Below are positions 1 through 6,921 of a stretch of DNA of 14,819 nucleotides, one piece after another. Origin of the DNA: Clostridiales bacterium (GTDB lineage Bacteria > Bacillota_A > Clostridia > Oscillospirales > Oscillospiraceae). Position 1 is the stretch's first letter. Each line of letters starts with the position of its first letter. The stretch covers positions 1-14,819 of the forward strand of contig JAAVHY010000052.1 in the NCBI GenBank assembly GCA_014799485.1, given 5' to 3'. The notes beneath the pieces were generated by a model, which was not told the DNA's origin, did not search any database, and worked only from the letters and a program-made list of their open reading frames with translations. The position numbers and the translations under genes were made by a program.

Positions 1-494
1 ATCATCCGGGTGAGGATATAGTTGGTGGTGCCGTTGAGGATGCCGTAAATCTCCAGGATCTCGTTGGCCGCCAGACACTGGGACAGGGGCCGGATGATGG
101 GGATGCCGCCCCCCACGCTGGCTTCGAAGAGGTAGCATACCCCCTTCTCCCTGGCCAGCTGGGTCAGCTCATAGCCCCGGGTGGCCACCAGCTCCTTGTT
201 GGAGGTGACCACGCTCTTGCCCGCCTCCAAAGCCCGGCGGGTGAAGTCCAGGGCCACCGTGGCCCCGCCGATGGTCTCCACCACGATGTCCACCTCGGGG
301 TCGTCCTCGATGACCGCGAAGTCCTTCACGAACCGGTCCGCGAAGGGGCTGTCGGGAAAGTCCCGCACGTCCAGGATATATTTCAGCCGGATCAGCCCGT
401 CCGCCTTGCGCTCGATGCTGCTCTCGTGCCCGGTGAGCACCTCGGCCACGCCGGAGCCCACAGTGCCAAAGCCCAATATCGCCACATTTACCAT
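1..494 (-). CDS. hom: homoserine dehydrogenase, N-terminal part (3' end outside window)
   Basis: This enzyme reduces aspartate semialdehyde to homoserine with NAD(P)H, the branch point towards threonine and methionine, in the cytoplasm. Reading the minus strand from 494 gives 164 codons before the window edge. The N-terminal Rossmann motif GFGTVGSGV lies at about residues 8-16. Further on are SNKELVA and EASVGGGIPII, both typical of the family, and the visible part ends in the conserved LNGTTNYIL segment. The ATG at 494 is preceded by a GGAAGG ribosome binding site about 11 bases upstream. A more upstream ATG in another frame hits a stop at once, so the start is well fixed. The gene has its own promoter at 599-627 and is separated from the upstream PBP gene by a terminator. 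The C-terminal catalytic and ACT regions, if present, are not visible. Confidence 0.95.
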   Translation of the reverse strand, partial: MVNVAILGFGTVGSGVAEVLTGHESSIERKADGLIRLKYILDVRDFPDSPFADRFVKDFAVIEDDPEVDIVVETIGGATVALDFTRRALEAGKSVVTSNKELVATRGYELTQLAREKGVCYLFEASVGGGIPIIRPLSQCLAANEILEIYGILNGTTNYILTRM

Positions 495-517
495 TGCGCA
501 GTCATTCCTTCCCGGGG

Positions 518-534
518 CGCGCCCCTCGGGCGCG
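518..534 (-). promoter_or_regulatory. GC-rich hairpin in the hom leader, just upstream of the ribosome binding site
   Basis: Bases 518-524 pair perfectly with 528-534 around a 3-base loop, a 7-bp all-GC stem. In the hom transcript it falls a few bases upstream of the GGAAGG site. No T-tract follows, so it is not a terminator. It may affect translation initiation, but no known riboswitch or T-box signature was recognised in this roughly 100-nt leader. The role is inference. Confidence 0.4.
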
Positions 535-598
535 GGTGTCCCCGTCAGCTATTTTGGCCGGTTGGCCCGAAAAAAGTCAACAATTTTGAACTTCTTAG

Positions 599-627
599 AC
601 TATATCACGACTTTGGGCCGTTGTCGA
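599..627 (-). promoter_or_regulatory. sigma-A promoter for hom
   Basis: On the minus strand, TCGACA (-35; 622-627) and TATAGT (-10; 599-604) are separated by exactly 17 bases. Each hexamer matches consensus at five of six positions. Transcription would start near 592, leaving a leader of about 98 nt before the hom ATG at 494. Confidence 0.7.
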
Positions 628-710
628 GCATTGACTTCCCTGCTTTTTCACCAAACCTTCCTGACGCCGCGCTCTTTTCTTTGGCGGAATAATGTAATGA
701 AGCGCCGATG

Positions 711-747
711 GGAAAAGGACCGCCCGGCGGCACAGCCGCCGGGCGGT
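711..747 (-). terminator. intrinsic terminator of the PBP gene
   Basis: A perfect 13-bp GC-rich stem (719-731 with 735-747) with a 3-base loop is followed on the minus strand by CCTTTTCC. It sits about 20 bases past the PBP stop codon. There is no T-tract on the plus strand, so it acts leftward and insulates hom from the PBP transcript. Confidence 0.85.
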
Positions 748-766
748 GGGAAGGCTCGATCCTGTC

Positions 767-3577
767 TCAGCCCGTGTTGCCCCAGTCGTCCCCCGCGGGG
801 ATATACGGTTCATCGGGGGGCGTAAAGGGGTCCACGGGGGGCTCGGGGATATCCACCGTGACCGCGGGGGTGGGCTCCACAAGGGGCGGGAGGAAGGGGT
901 CGGAGGACTCCACCGGGGGCCAGGTGGGCTGGTCGGAGACCCAGGGCTCACTGGATACCTCCGGCGGCTCGGGGGGCTCCGGCGGCAGATCGCCGGTGTG
1001 GACGGCGCACTCCTGGAAGGCCAGCGAGTCGTACCAGCTGAGCAGGGCGCTGGAGTCCTCCACATACACGTCAGGCGCGGCCAGCTCCCGCTGGAAGTCC
1101 ACCATATACACCGTCCTGACGCTCTCCTCCGGGCAGAACTCCCCGGCCTTGTGGTAGCGGCCTGTGGGATTGCCGTTGGCGTCCGAGATGGGGCTGTCGA
1201 CGCACACCTGCACCGGCTTGTGGCACTCACAGAACCCGGTGGGGGCGTCGGCGGCGAACAGGCGGAAGGTCTGTATCCGGCTGCCCCGCACGTCCAGCGC
1301 GCACTCCTCCAAGGCCTTCTTGCCGCAGTCGCGGCAGATCTGGTACGTGTTCAGTGTCTCGGGCACCGCGAACTCCTGGTTCTCCTTCCCCTCGTGGAGC
1401 CGGCTCATCACCTTCTGCCACAAAACCGCGGACGGGTTGCTGCCGTCCCCCCGGTCGATCCTCTCGTTGGTGGGGAAGCCCGTCCACACCGACGCGGTGT
1501 AGTAGGGGGTATAGCCGCAGAACCACAGGTCGAAGCGGTTGTTGGTGGTGCCCGTCTTGCCCGCGGCCGTCATGCCGGACAGGCGCGCGGCGGTGCCGGT
1601 GCCGGTGTTGACCACGTTTGTGAGCATGGAGTTGATATAATAGGCGGTGGTCGCCTTGATGACGTACTGGGGCTCAGGCCGGTTGTCCAGGATCATGTTG
1701 CCGTCGGCGTCCTGGATCTCCAGCACAGTGGTAGCCTTTTTAAACTCCCCTCCCCGGGGGAAGGTGGCATAGGCCGCCGCCATCTCAAAGGTGGAAATAC
1801 CGAAGGTCAGGCCGCCCATGGACATGGGGCTGCGGTCGATATCAGAGAGGAACTGCCCGCTGGAGGTCACATGATATGCCTCCAGCGAGGTGATGCCGTA
1901 GCGCTGGGTGAGGTAATCATAGGCGGCCTGGGGCGTCACCATATCCAGCACCCGCAGGGCGATGGTGTTCACCGACCGGGTCAGGCCGTCCAGCACGGTG
2001 GTCAGTCCCCGGTAGCCCTTGGGGGAGTTGGTGGGCCACACGTTGCCGTTGAGCAGCTGGGGATTGTCGTCGACGACGGTGGCGGGGGAAATCAGCCCCA
2101 TCTCCAGCGCCGGGGAGTACACCGACAGCGGCTTGATGGACGAGCCGGGCTGGCGCACGGTGGTCACCGGCCAGATGGAGCCCCGGTTCAGCTTCTTTTC
2201 CGCCGTACTGCCCAGGGCCACCACGTAGCCGGTGCTGTTGTCCACCACGGTGATGCTGGACATGGCCCGGTTGCCCGTTTTTGTGGACACCTGGTCCAGG
2301 TTGGACCGGTCGTTGTAGACGGCGTCCACCGCCGCCTGAACGTCCGGGTCGAAGGCCGTGATGATCTTCAGCCCGCCGCTGAACACCCGCCGACGGCACA
2401 TATCCTCGCTCAGGTGGGTGCTTTCCTGGAGGGCCTTTGTCGCCTCCCGGATGGCCTCCTCCACATACCAGGAGTAAATGGCGGACGAGGTCTTTGTCTC
2501 CGTGCCGTCGGGGTCTTCGGCGTTGTCCGGGTCATTCCGAATATCCTTGGTAAACACCAGGGTCTCGGCAATGGCCGCGTCCCGCTCCGCCTCGGTGATA
2601 TAGGCGCCGTCGGGAGAGATCTCCGGGTCGGCCATCAGCTTCAGGATGAGCTCCTGCCGGGCCTTGTTGTACTCCCGGTTGGTCCACACCGCGCCGTTGT
2701 CATAGGAGTTCTTCGCCCCGCAGTTTTCGCACACATCCGGCCTCGTAGTCAGGTTGTAGGCCTTGCACTCTTTGCAGGTGTAGCGCACCACCTCCACCTG
2801 CCCGTAGGGGGCGTAGAGGGACGGGTTGTTGGTGATGCCCGCCAGGCTGGCGCACTCGGCCAAATCCAGCTCCCACACGTTCTTGCCGAAGTAATACTTG
2901 GCCGCGGCCTGGACGCCCCGGCAGCTGTTGCCCATATAGATCTCGTTGAGGTAGTAGGTAAGGATCTCCTTTTTGGTATAGTTGCTCTCCAGCTCCAGGG
3001 CCGTGAAAATCTCCTGGATCTTCCGGTTGACAGTGACATCGTTATTTTCGGTGATATTTTTAATGAGCTGCTGGGTGATGGTGGAGCCGCCCTGGATATT
3101 GCCGCCGGTGAACATACGCAGAACGCCGTTTGCCGTGCGCTTCCAGTCCACCCCGTTGTGAGTGGGGAAGCGCTTGTCCTCCACGGCGATGTACGCGTTG
3201 ATCAGGTCCTCCGGGAGCTGTTCGTACTCGATCAGCTCCCGGCTCTCGGTGCCCTTCAGGGTCTGGAGTTCCACCAGTTCCTTGGTCTCCTTGTCCTCGT
3301 AATAGACCACCGAGTTCTCGTTCATATAGTAGTCTTCCAGCCGCAGGTAGGTATTGGGCATGACCACCGTTTTGACATAGACGGCGGCAAAGCACACCAT
3401 GAAGCAGCCGGTGATGACGCCGATCAGCAGCAGGGTGCCGATCAGCTGGAGGATGCGGATGATGATGGTCAGCCAAATGGGGCGGCGGCGCCGCTTACGT
3501 CTGGCCTTGGGCTCCTGGCGGGCGCCGGGCTGGGGTTCGCGGCGCTCCGGGGCGCGGTTTTGGTTGGTGTCTGGCAT
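767..3577 (-). CDS. class A penicillin-binding protein (PBP1A-type transglycosylase/transpeptidase) with cysteine-rich inserts
   Basis: This bifunctional enzyme polymerises lipid II into glycan strands and cross-links them on the outer face of the membrane. The start at 3577 was chosen because GGAGGGA lies 7 bases upstream; an in-frame ATG at 3601 has no such site. The 936-residue protein has a basic cytoplasmic tail (to about 33) and one membrane helix (about 35-66). The GT51 domain follows, with catalytic Glu in EDKRFPTHNG (133-142) and GGSTITQQLIKN (163-174). The transpeptidase carries SSIK (Ser479), SVN (535-537) and KTGT (674-677). Two oddities stand out. Between the domains is a CxxC-x11-CxxC cluster (Cys268, 271, 283, 286). 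After the transpeptidase is a second Cys-rich stretch (748-815), then a proline- and acid-rich tail (865-936). The gene is monocistronic between its own promoter and terminator. Confidence 0.95.
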   Translation of the reverse strand: MPDTNQNRAPERREPQPGARQEPKARRKRRRRPIWLTIIIRILQLIGTLLLIGVITGCFMVCFAAVYVKTVVMPNTYLRLEDYYMNENSVVYYEDKETKELVELQTLKGTESRELIEYEQLPEDLINAYIAVEDKRFPTHNGVDWKRTANGVLRMFTGGNIQGGSTITQQLIKNITENNDVTVNRKIQEIFTALELESNYTKKEILTYYLNEIYMGNSCRGVQAAAKYYFGKNVWELDLAECASLAGITNNPSLYAPYGQVEVVRYTCKECKAYNLTTRPDVCENCGAKNSYDNGAVWTNREYNKARQELILKLMADPEISPDGAYITEAERDAAIAETLVFTKDIRNDPDNAEDPDGTETKTSSAIYSWYVEEAIREATKALQESTHLSEDMCRRRVFSGGLKIITAFDPDVQAAVDAVYNDRSNLDQVSTKTGNRAMSSITVVDNSTGYVVALGSTAEKKLNRGSIWPVTTVRQPGSSIKPLSVYSPALEMGLISPATVVDDNPQLLNGNVWPTNSPKGYRGLTTVLDGLTRSVNTIALRVLDMVTPQAAYDYLTQRYGITSLEAYHVTSSGQFLSDIDRSPMSMGGLTFGISTFEMAAAYATFPRGGEFKKATTVLEIQDADGNMILDNRPEPQYVIKATTAYYINSMLTNVVNTGTGTAARLSGMTAAGKTGTTNNRFDLWFCGYTPYYTASVWTGFPTNERIDRGDGSNPSAVLWQKVMSRLHEGKENQEFAVPETLNTYQICRDCGKKALEECALDVRGSRIQTFRLFAADAPTGFCECHKPVQVCVDSPISDANGNPTGRYHKAGEFCPEESVRTVYMVDFQRELAAPDVYVEDSSALLSWYDSLAFQECAVHTGDLPPEPPEPPEVSSEPWVSDQPTWPPVESSDPFLPPLVEPTPAVTVDIPEPPVDPFTPPDEPYIPAGDDWGNTG

Positions 3578-3603
3578 TTGAGATCCCTCCGATGTATTCA
3601 AGC

Positions 3604-3622
3604 CATCCCCAAAAAGGGGATG
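3604..3622 (-). promoter_or_regulatory. hairpin in the PBP gene leader
   Basis: A perfect 7-bp stem (3604-3610 with 3616-3622) surrounds a 5-base loop that reads TTTTT on the minus strand. It lies between the promoter and the ribosome binding site, about 27 bases upstream of the start codon. No T-tract follows the stem, so it is more likely a stabilising or translation-modulating element than a terminator. Confidence 0.35.
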
Positions 3623-3663
3623 TCCGGGTCCCTCTCTCTTCAGCGCGATCGCTGCGCTGGCTT

Positions 3664-3692
3664 ATTATACCACGGAACGGGCAGTTTGTCCA
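3664..3692 (-). promoter_or_regulatory. sigma-A promoter for the PBP gene
   Basis: On the minus strand TGGACA (3687-3692), a 17-base spacer and a perfect TATAAT (3664-3669) form a strong promoter. Transcription would start near 3657, giving a leader of about 80 nt. It diverges from the promoter at 3760-3788. Confidence 0.85.
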
Positions 3693-3759
3693 CCCTGGGC
3701 AAAACGACAGGTTTCGGCCCTTCCTGCCGCTGGCTTTCGTGGAAATTTCATGTTCCCCC

Positions 3760-3788
3760 TTGCAATTTCCCCGGGCAGCCGTTATAAT
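3760..3788 (+). promoter_or_regulatory. sigma-A promoter for the DUF1292 gene and probably the downstream ncRNA
   Basis: TTGCAA (3760-3765), a 17-base spacer and a perfect TATAAT (3783-3788). Transcription would start near 3795, about 75 nt before the ATG at 3870. No terminator lies between the DUF1292 stop and the structured RNA at 4161, so one transcript may contain both. Confidence 0.8.
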
Positions 3789-3869
3789 ATCCGTCGTAAT
3801 CGCCGTGCGGGGCACGGCGGCCCGCAACACAGGCGGATCCCATCCGCCGCCGAAAGGAGGATTTCCGCC

Positions 3870-4154
3870 ATGAGCGAGGAATACGGCCCGGATTTCGTGT
3901 CGGTCACCGACGACGAGGGCAATGAATTTGAACTGGAGCATCTGGGCACCCTGGAGTATAACGGCCAGCAGTACATGGCCTTCGTCCCCGCCGATATGGA
4001 CGAGGACGACGAGGACTTCGGCCTGATTCTGCTGAAGGTCATCGAGCAGGACGGCGAGCAGCTGCTGGCCGACATCGATGACGAGGCGGAGCTGGACGCC
4101 GTCTACCAGCAGTTCATGGAGGAGCTGTTCGAGGACGAGGAGGAGGACGGCTGA
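3870..4154 (+). CDS. DUF1292 family small acidic protein (YrzB-like)
   Basis: A 94-residue, very acidic protein of the DUF1292 family, related to Bacillus YrzB. Its biochemical function is not established. The reading frame is open further upstream, but the ATG at 3870 has AAAGGAGG at 3853-3860 with 9-base spacing, which decides the start. Near the N-terminus is the typical pattern VTDDEGNEFELEHLGTLEYN, followed by QYMAFVPAD, then a LLKVIEQDGEQ segment and a C-terminus rich in Glu and Asp. The length fits the family. No signal peptide or membrane segment is present, so it is cytoplasmic. In Bacillus, YrzB is encoded with alaS and the Holliday-junction resolvase homologue YrrK; here it stands alone behind its own promoter and just ahead of the probable 6S RNA. 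Confidence 0.85.
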   Translation: MSEEYGPDFVSVTDDEGNEFELEHLGTLEYNGQQYMAFVPADMDEDDEDFGLILLKVIEQDGEQLLADIDDEAELDAVYQQFMEELFEDEEEDG

Positions 4155-4160
4155 TACTTT

Positions 4161-4364
4161 ACCCCTGCCGGGTTCTAACTACGTGACCTTGCCCTGTTAA
4201 AACCCACATTTCTTAAACGGGACGCCCCCCTCGCGCGGTGGTTCGCAGGCCTCCCGGCCCCCCTCGGGGGAGTCTGGACGTTGGAAGCGGTAAAGCCGCG
4301 CGGAGGCGACCCACCTGCATTCTTGTGCAGGTTTTTAATGGGGCGGCACGGCCACGGCGGGGGT
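4161..4364 (+). ncRNA. ssrS: structured RNA, probable 6S RNA
   Basis: This 204-nt non-coding stretch folds into a long rod. The ends close with a 10-bp helix, ACCCCTGCCG (4161-4170) with CGGCGGGGGT (4355-4364), including one GU pair. After an internal loop of about 20 by 10 nt, 4191-4204 pairs with 4330-4344 (14 pairs, one bulge). Inner helices are visible around 4233-4237/4297-4301 and in the C/G-rich apical region 4247-4275. Size, rod shape and a bubble between two helices fit 6S RNA, which sequesters sigma-A RNA polymerase. The block AAACCCACATTTCTTAAACG also looks familiar from clostridial 6S RNAs, but that is memory. From memory too, B. subtilis 6S-1 lies beside yrvM (tcdA), and tcdA is close by here. 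The RNA may be processed from the DUF1292 transcript. A different structured RNA remains possible. Confidence 0.65.
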
Positions 4365-4375
4365 CTGCCCAAACC

Positions 4376-4408
4376 AGGCGGAAGGGTTTTACGCCCTTCC
4401 GCCTTTTT
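4376..4408 (+). terminator. intrinsic terminator after the probable 6S RNA
   Basis: An 11-bp stem (4376-4386 with 4394-4404), a 7-base loop and a T-tract (4404-4408). It ends the DUF1292/ncRNA transcript about 12 bases beyond the closing helix of the RNA. Confidence 0.9.
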
Positions 4409-4445
4409 CTGATTTGTAAATTTTCATCGGCAGACGAATTTGACC

Positions 4446-4474
4446 TTGCAACGGCTGTTTCCCCATGCTATAAT
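4446..4474 (+). promoter_or_regulatory. sigma-A promoter for the parvulin-type foldase
   Basis: TTGCAA (4446-4451), a 17-base spacer and a perfect TATAAT (4469-4474). An overlapping TTGACC lies 6 bases further upstream but would be badly spaced. Transcription would start near 4481, giving a leader of about 97 nt. Confidence 0.85.
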
Positions 4475-4577
4475 ATCAGGCAGCGCCCTGCGGGGCCCGT
4501 ATTTTTTGCGGATACGCGGCCATCCACGCGCCGCGGCCCCGCCATCACTACACGAACACTGAGAGGATTGATATACC

Positions 4578-6125
4578 ATGAGCGCATCCAGAGAGAAAAA
4601 GCAGCGCAAGAGCGCCGGCCCCGACCAGAAGGCCCTCAAGGTCCAGCAGGACCAGGCCGCCCGCAAGCGCAAAACCATCGTCTATTCCGTGGCCGGCGCC
4701 GTCGCCGCGGTGCTGGTGATCGCCCTGCTGGTCTGGCGCTCCGGCTTTTTCCAGGCCCGGGCCTCCGCCGCCACCGTGGGCAACGAGACCCTTTCCACCG
4801 CCCAGCTGAGCTACTATTACCACTACGCCCGCAACACCGTCGCCAATTCCTACTACAGCTCCCTGCTGGGCTTCGACGGCACCAAGAGCGACGACGAGCA
4901 GTTCTACGACGCCGCGAACAACATGACCTACCGGGATTATTTCATGGAGGCCGCCCTGACCACCGCCCAGGAGAGCTTTGCCCTGTCCGAAGAGGCGAAG
5001 AACAGCGGCCATACCACCGATGAGATCAAGGACACCCTGGACGCCCAGATCGCCGGCGCCAAGTCCGCCGCCCGCTCCAGCGGGTACAGCTACGCCGCCT
5101 ATCTGCGCGCGCTGTACGGCCCCTATATGACCGCCGGCGTGTTCGAGCAGGAGCTCACCCGCGTGCTGATGGCCGAGCTGGTCAAGACCGAAAAGAAGTT
5201 CGACCTGTACGATGGCTACTCCCAGGCCGAGCTGGACGCCTACTACGCGGAGCACGGCGACGACCTGGACACCATTGAGTACTCCTACCTCTATTTCGCC
5301 ACCTCTGTGGCCACCAAGGACGACGACGGCAACGACCTGCCCGAGGACGAGGTCGAAAAGCTGAAGGACGAGGCCATGGCCGAAGCCAAAGAGAAGGCCG
5401 AGGAGGCCCTGGCGGCCGTCAAGGGCGGCTCCACCTTTGAGTCCCAGGCTGACAAGTACGAGCTGACCGCCGCCAACCACGGCGACCACACCAAGGTGGT
5501 GGGCACCGGCAACGTCAGCTCCGCCTACCGCGACCAGCTGCTCAAGCTGGGCAAAGACAAGTGCGAGCTGGTGGAGGGTGAGAGCGGCTATTACGTCATC
5601 TCCTTCCATGACCGCTACCTGGTGGACGAGCCCACCTATGACGTGCGCCATATCCTGGTGGCCGCGGAGACCACCACCGATGACGATGGCCATACGGTCG
5701 CCCCCACCGACGAGGCCTGGGCCGCCGCCAAGGCGAAGATGGACGAGATCCAGGCCGCGTGGGACGCCAGCGACAAGTCCGAGGACGCCTTCGCCAAGCT
5801 GGCCAACGAGAACTCTGACGACGGCGACGGCACCACCGGCGGCCTGTACGAGCGCGTTTACGAGGGCTGGGCCGTCTCTGAGTTCAACGACTGGGTGTTC
5901 GGCGCCAGCCACCAGCCCGGCGATGTGGGCCTGGTCCAGCACAACGAGGAAGGCGGCAGCTACTACGGCTACCACCTGATCTACTACGTGAAAGAAAACG
6001 AGCCTGTCTGGATGGGCACCGTCCGCAACACCATGGCGAACACCGCCCTGACCGAGTGGACTGACGGCCTCACCGCCGCCTATCCCCCCGCCCAGACCAA
6101 CGGCGCCAATTACCTCGGCAAATAA
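4578..6125 (+). CDS. membrane-anchored parvulin-type peptidyl-prolyl isomerase (PrsA/SurA-like foldase)
   Basis: This is a 515-residue extracytoplasmic foldase that would help exported proteins fold by isomerising peptidyl-proline bonds. A lysine- and arginine-rich tail (1-32) precedes one membrane helix (about 33-53). There is no lipobox cysteine, so it is anchored by a helix and not by lipid as in classical PrsA. Residues 65-225 resemble the SurA/PrsA N-terminal chaperone region. The parvulin domain spans about 353-473, with VRHIL (356-360), the SDDGDGTTGGLY turn (413-424) and GYHLIYYVKE (464-473). Residues 233-347 look like a second, degenerate parvulin unit. The ATG at 4578 follows GAGAGGA by about 10 bases. 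The gene has its own promoter and is followed at once by a strong hairpin terminator. Catalytic activity of the C-terminal domain is inferred from its motifs. Confidence 0.85.
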   Translation: MSASREKKQRKSAGPDQKALKVQQDQAARKRKTIVYSVAGAVAAVLVIALLVWRSGFFQARASAATVGNETLSTAQLSYYYHYARNTVANSYYSSLLGFDGTKSDDEQFYDAANNMTYRDYFMEAALTTAQESFALSEEAKNSGHTTDEIKDTLDAQIAGAKSAARSSGYSYAAYLRALYGPYMTAGVFEQELTRVLMAELVKTEKKFDLYDGYSQAELDAYYAEHGDDLDTIEYSYLYFATSVATKDDDGNDLPEDEVEKLKDEAMAEAKEKAEEALAAVKGGSTFESQADKYELTAANHGDHTKVVGTGNVSSAYRDQLLKLGKDKCELVEGESGYYVISFHDRYLVDEPTYDVRHILVAAETTTDDDGHTVAPTDEAWAAAKAKMDEIQAAWDASDKSEDAFAKLANENSDDGDGTTGGLYERVYEGWAVSEFNDWVFGASHQPGDVGLVQHNEEGGSYYGYHLIYYVKENEPVWMGTVRNTMANTALTEWTDGLTAAYPPAQTNGANYLGK

Positions 6126-6130
6126 AAATG

Positions 6131-6169
6131 AAAACCAAAGGCCGGACGCGTCGTCCGGCCTTTGGTTTT
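6131..6169 (+). terminator. long hairpin terminator between the foldase gene and tcdA
   Basis: A perfect 18-bp stem (6131-6148 with 6152-6169) with a 3-base loop. The stem base is A/T-rich, so the right arm ends in TTTGGTTTT on the plus strand and the left side gives TTTTCATTTTT on the minus strand. It can therefore work in both directions. It begins 5 bases after the foldase stop and ends 14 bases before the tcdA ATG. Confidence 0.85.
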
Positions 6170-6183
6170 GGGAGCTGATTCAA

Positions 6184-6921
6184 ATGAACGATCAATTCAT
6201 CCGTACCCGGATGCTGCTGGGCGCCCCCGCCATGGAGCGGCTGGCCCGCAGCCACGTGGCGGTGCTGGGCCTGGGCGGCGTGGGCGGCTGGTGCGCCGAG
6301 GCCCTGTGCCGCTCCGGCGTGGGGGAGCTCACCCTGGCGGACCAGGACACGGTGTCGGTGAGCAACATCAACCGCCAGTGCGCCGCCCTCCACTCCACCG
6401 TGGGTATGGAAAAGGCGCGGGCCACCGCCCTGCGCCTGAAAGACATCGCGCCTGATTGCGCGCTCCATCCCCTGGCCGTCCGCTACGAGGCGGACACCCG
6501 GGAGGAGTTTTTCGCCGGACGCTACGACTACATCGTGGACGCCATCGACCTGGTGAGCTGCAAGCTGGACCTCATCGAGACCGCCCACCGGCGCGCCGTC
6601 CCCATCATCTCCGCCCTGGGCACCGGCAACAAGCGGGACGCCCAGCTTTTGCGCATCGCGGACATCTCGGAGACCGAGGGCTGCCCCCTGGCCCGGGTGG
6701 TGCGCAAGGAGCTGAGGAAACGGGGCGTCCCCCACCACAAGGTGGTGTTCTCCCCGGAGCCCGCCCGCAGCGCGGAGGAGGGGGACGAGGCCCCGCCCCC
6801 CGGGCGGCGGTCCATCCCCGCCAGCGCCATGTGGGTGCCCGCCGCGGCGGGGCTGCTGCTGGCCCAGGCGGTCATTCTTGACCTGACAGACGGGCCGGGA
6901 GACGCTCCCACGCCCGCTTGA
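6184..6921 (+). CDS. tcdA: tRNA threonylcarbamoyladenosine dehydratase
   Basis: TcdA (CsdL/YgdL; YrvM in Bacillus) uses ATP to cyclise N6-threonylcarbamoyladenosine at tRNA position 37 to its cyclic form, in the cytoplasm. The 245-residue protein is of usual length and has the E1-like ThiF fold. Visible motifs are QFIRTRMLLG at the N-terminus, the nucleotide-binding GLGGVGGW (29-36), the acidic ADQD (52-55), SNINRQ (60-65), the YDYIVDAID strand and the CPLARVVRKELRK segment typical of TcdA. A short Pro/Glu-rich insertion precedes the C-terminal hydrophobic stretch. A GGGAG ribosome binding site overlaps the end of the upstream terminator, and no good promoter is visible between that hairpin and the ATG. 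Expression may depend on read-through or on a promoter inside the foldase gene. The last 50 bases overlap the convergent PAP2 gene. Confidence 0.93.
   Translation: MNDQFIRTRMLLGAPAMERLARSHVAVLGLGGVGGWCAEALCRSGVGELTLADQDTVSVSNINRQCAALHSTVGMEKARATALRLKDIAPDCALHPLAVRYEADTREEFFAGRYDYIVDAIDLVSCKLDLIETAHRRAVPIISALGTGNKRDAQLLRIADISETEGCPLARVVRKELRKRGVPHHKVVFSPEPARSAEEGDEAPPPGRRSIPASAMWVPAAAGLLLAQAVILDLTDGPGDAPTPA

Noticed and set aside
495..600. T-box leader for hom
   Set aside because: No T-box core sequence, specifier-type stem or terminator/antiterminator pair is seen; the leader is only about 98 nt.
746..3787. 1013-codon open frame on the plus strand opposite the PBP gene
   Set aside because: It is a GC-rich antisense shadow with His/Gly/Val-rich, motif-free translation. 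The minus strand carries an unmistakable PBP.
4481..4577. Attenuator in the foldase leader (GCCC-TGC-GGGC followed by a T run near 4500)
   Set aside because: The stem is only about 4 bp and is separated from the T run by several bases; too weak to call.
4548..5975. 475-codon open frame on the minus strand opposite the foldase gene
   Set aside because: Low-complexity Val/Gly/Leu translation with no recognisable domain and no ribosome site; a shadow of the plus-strand gene.
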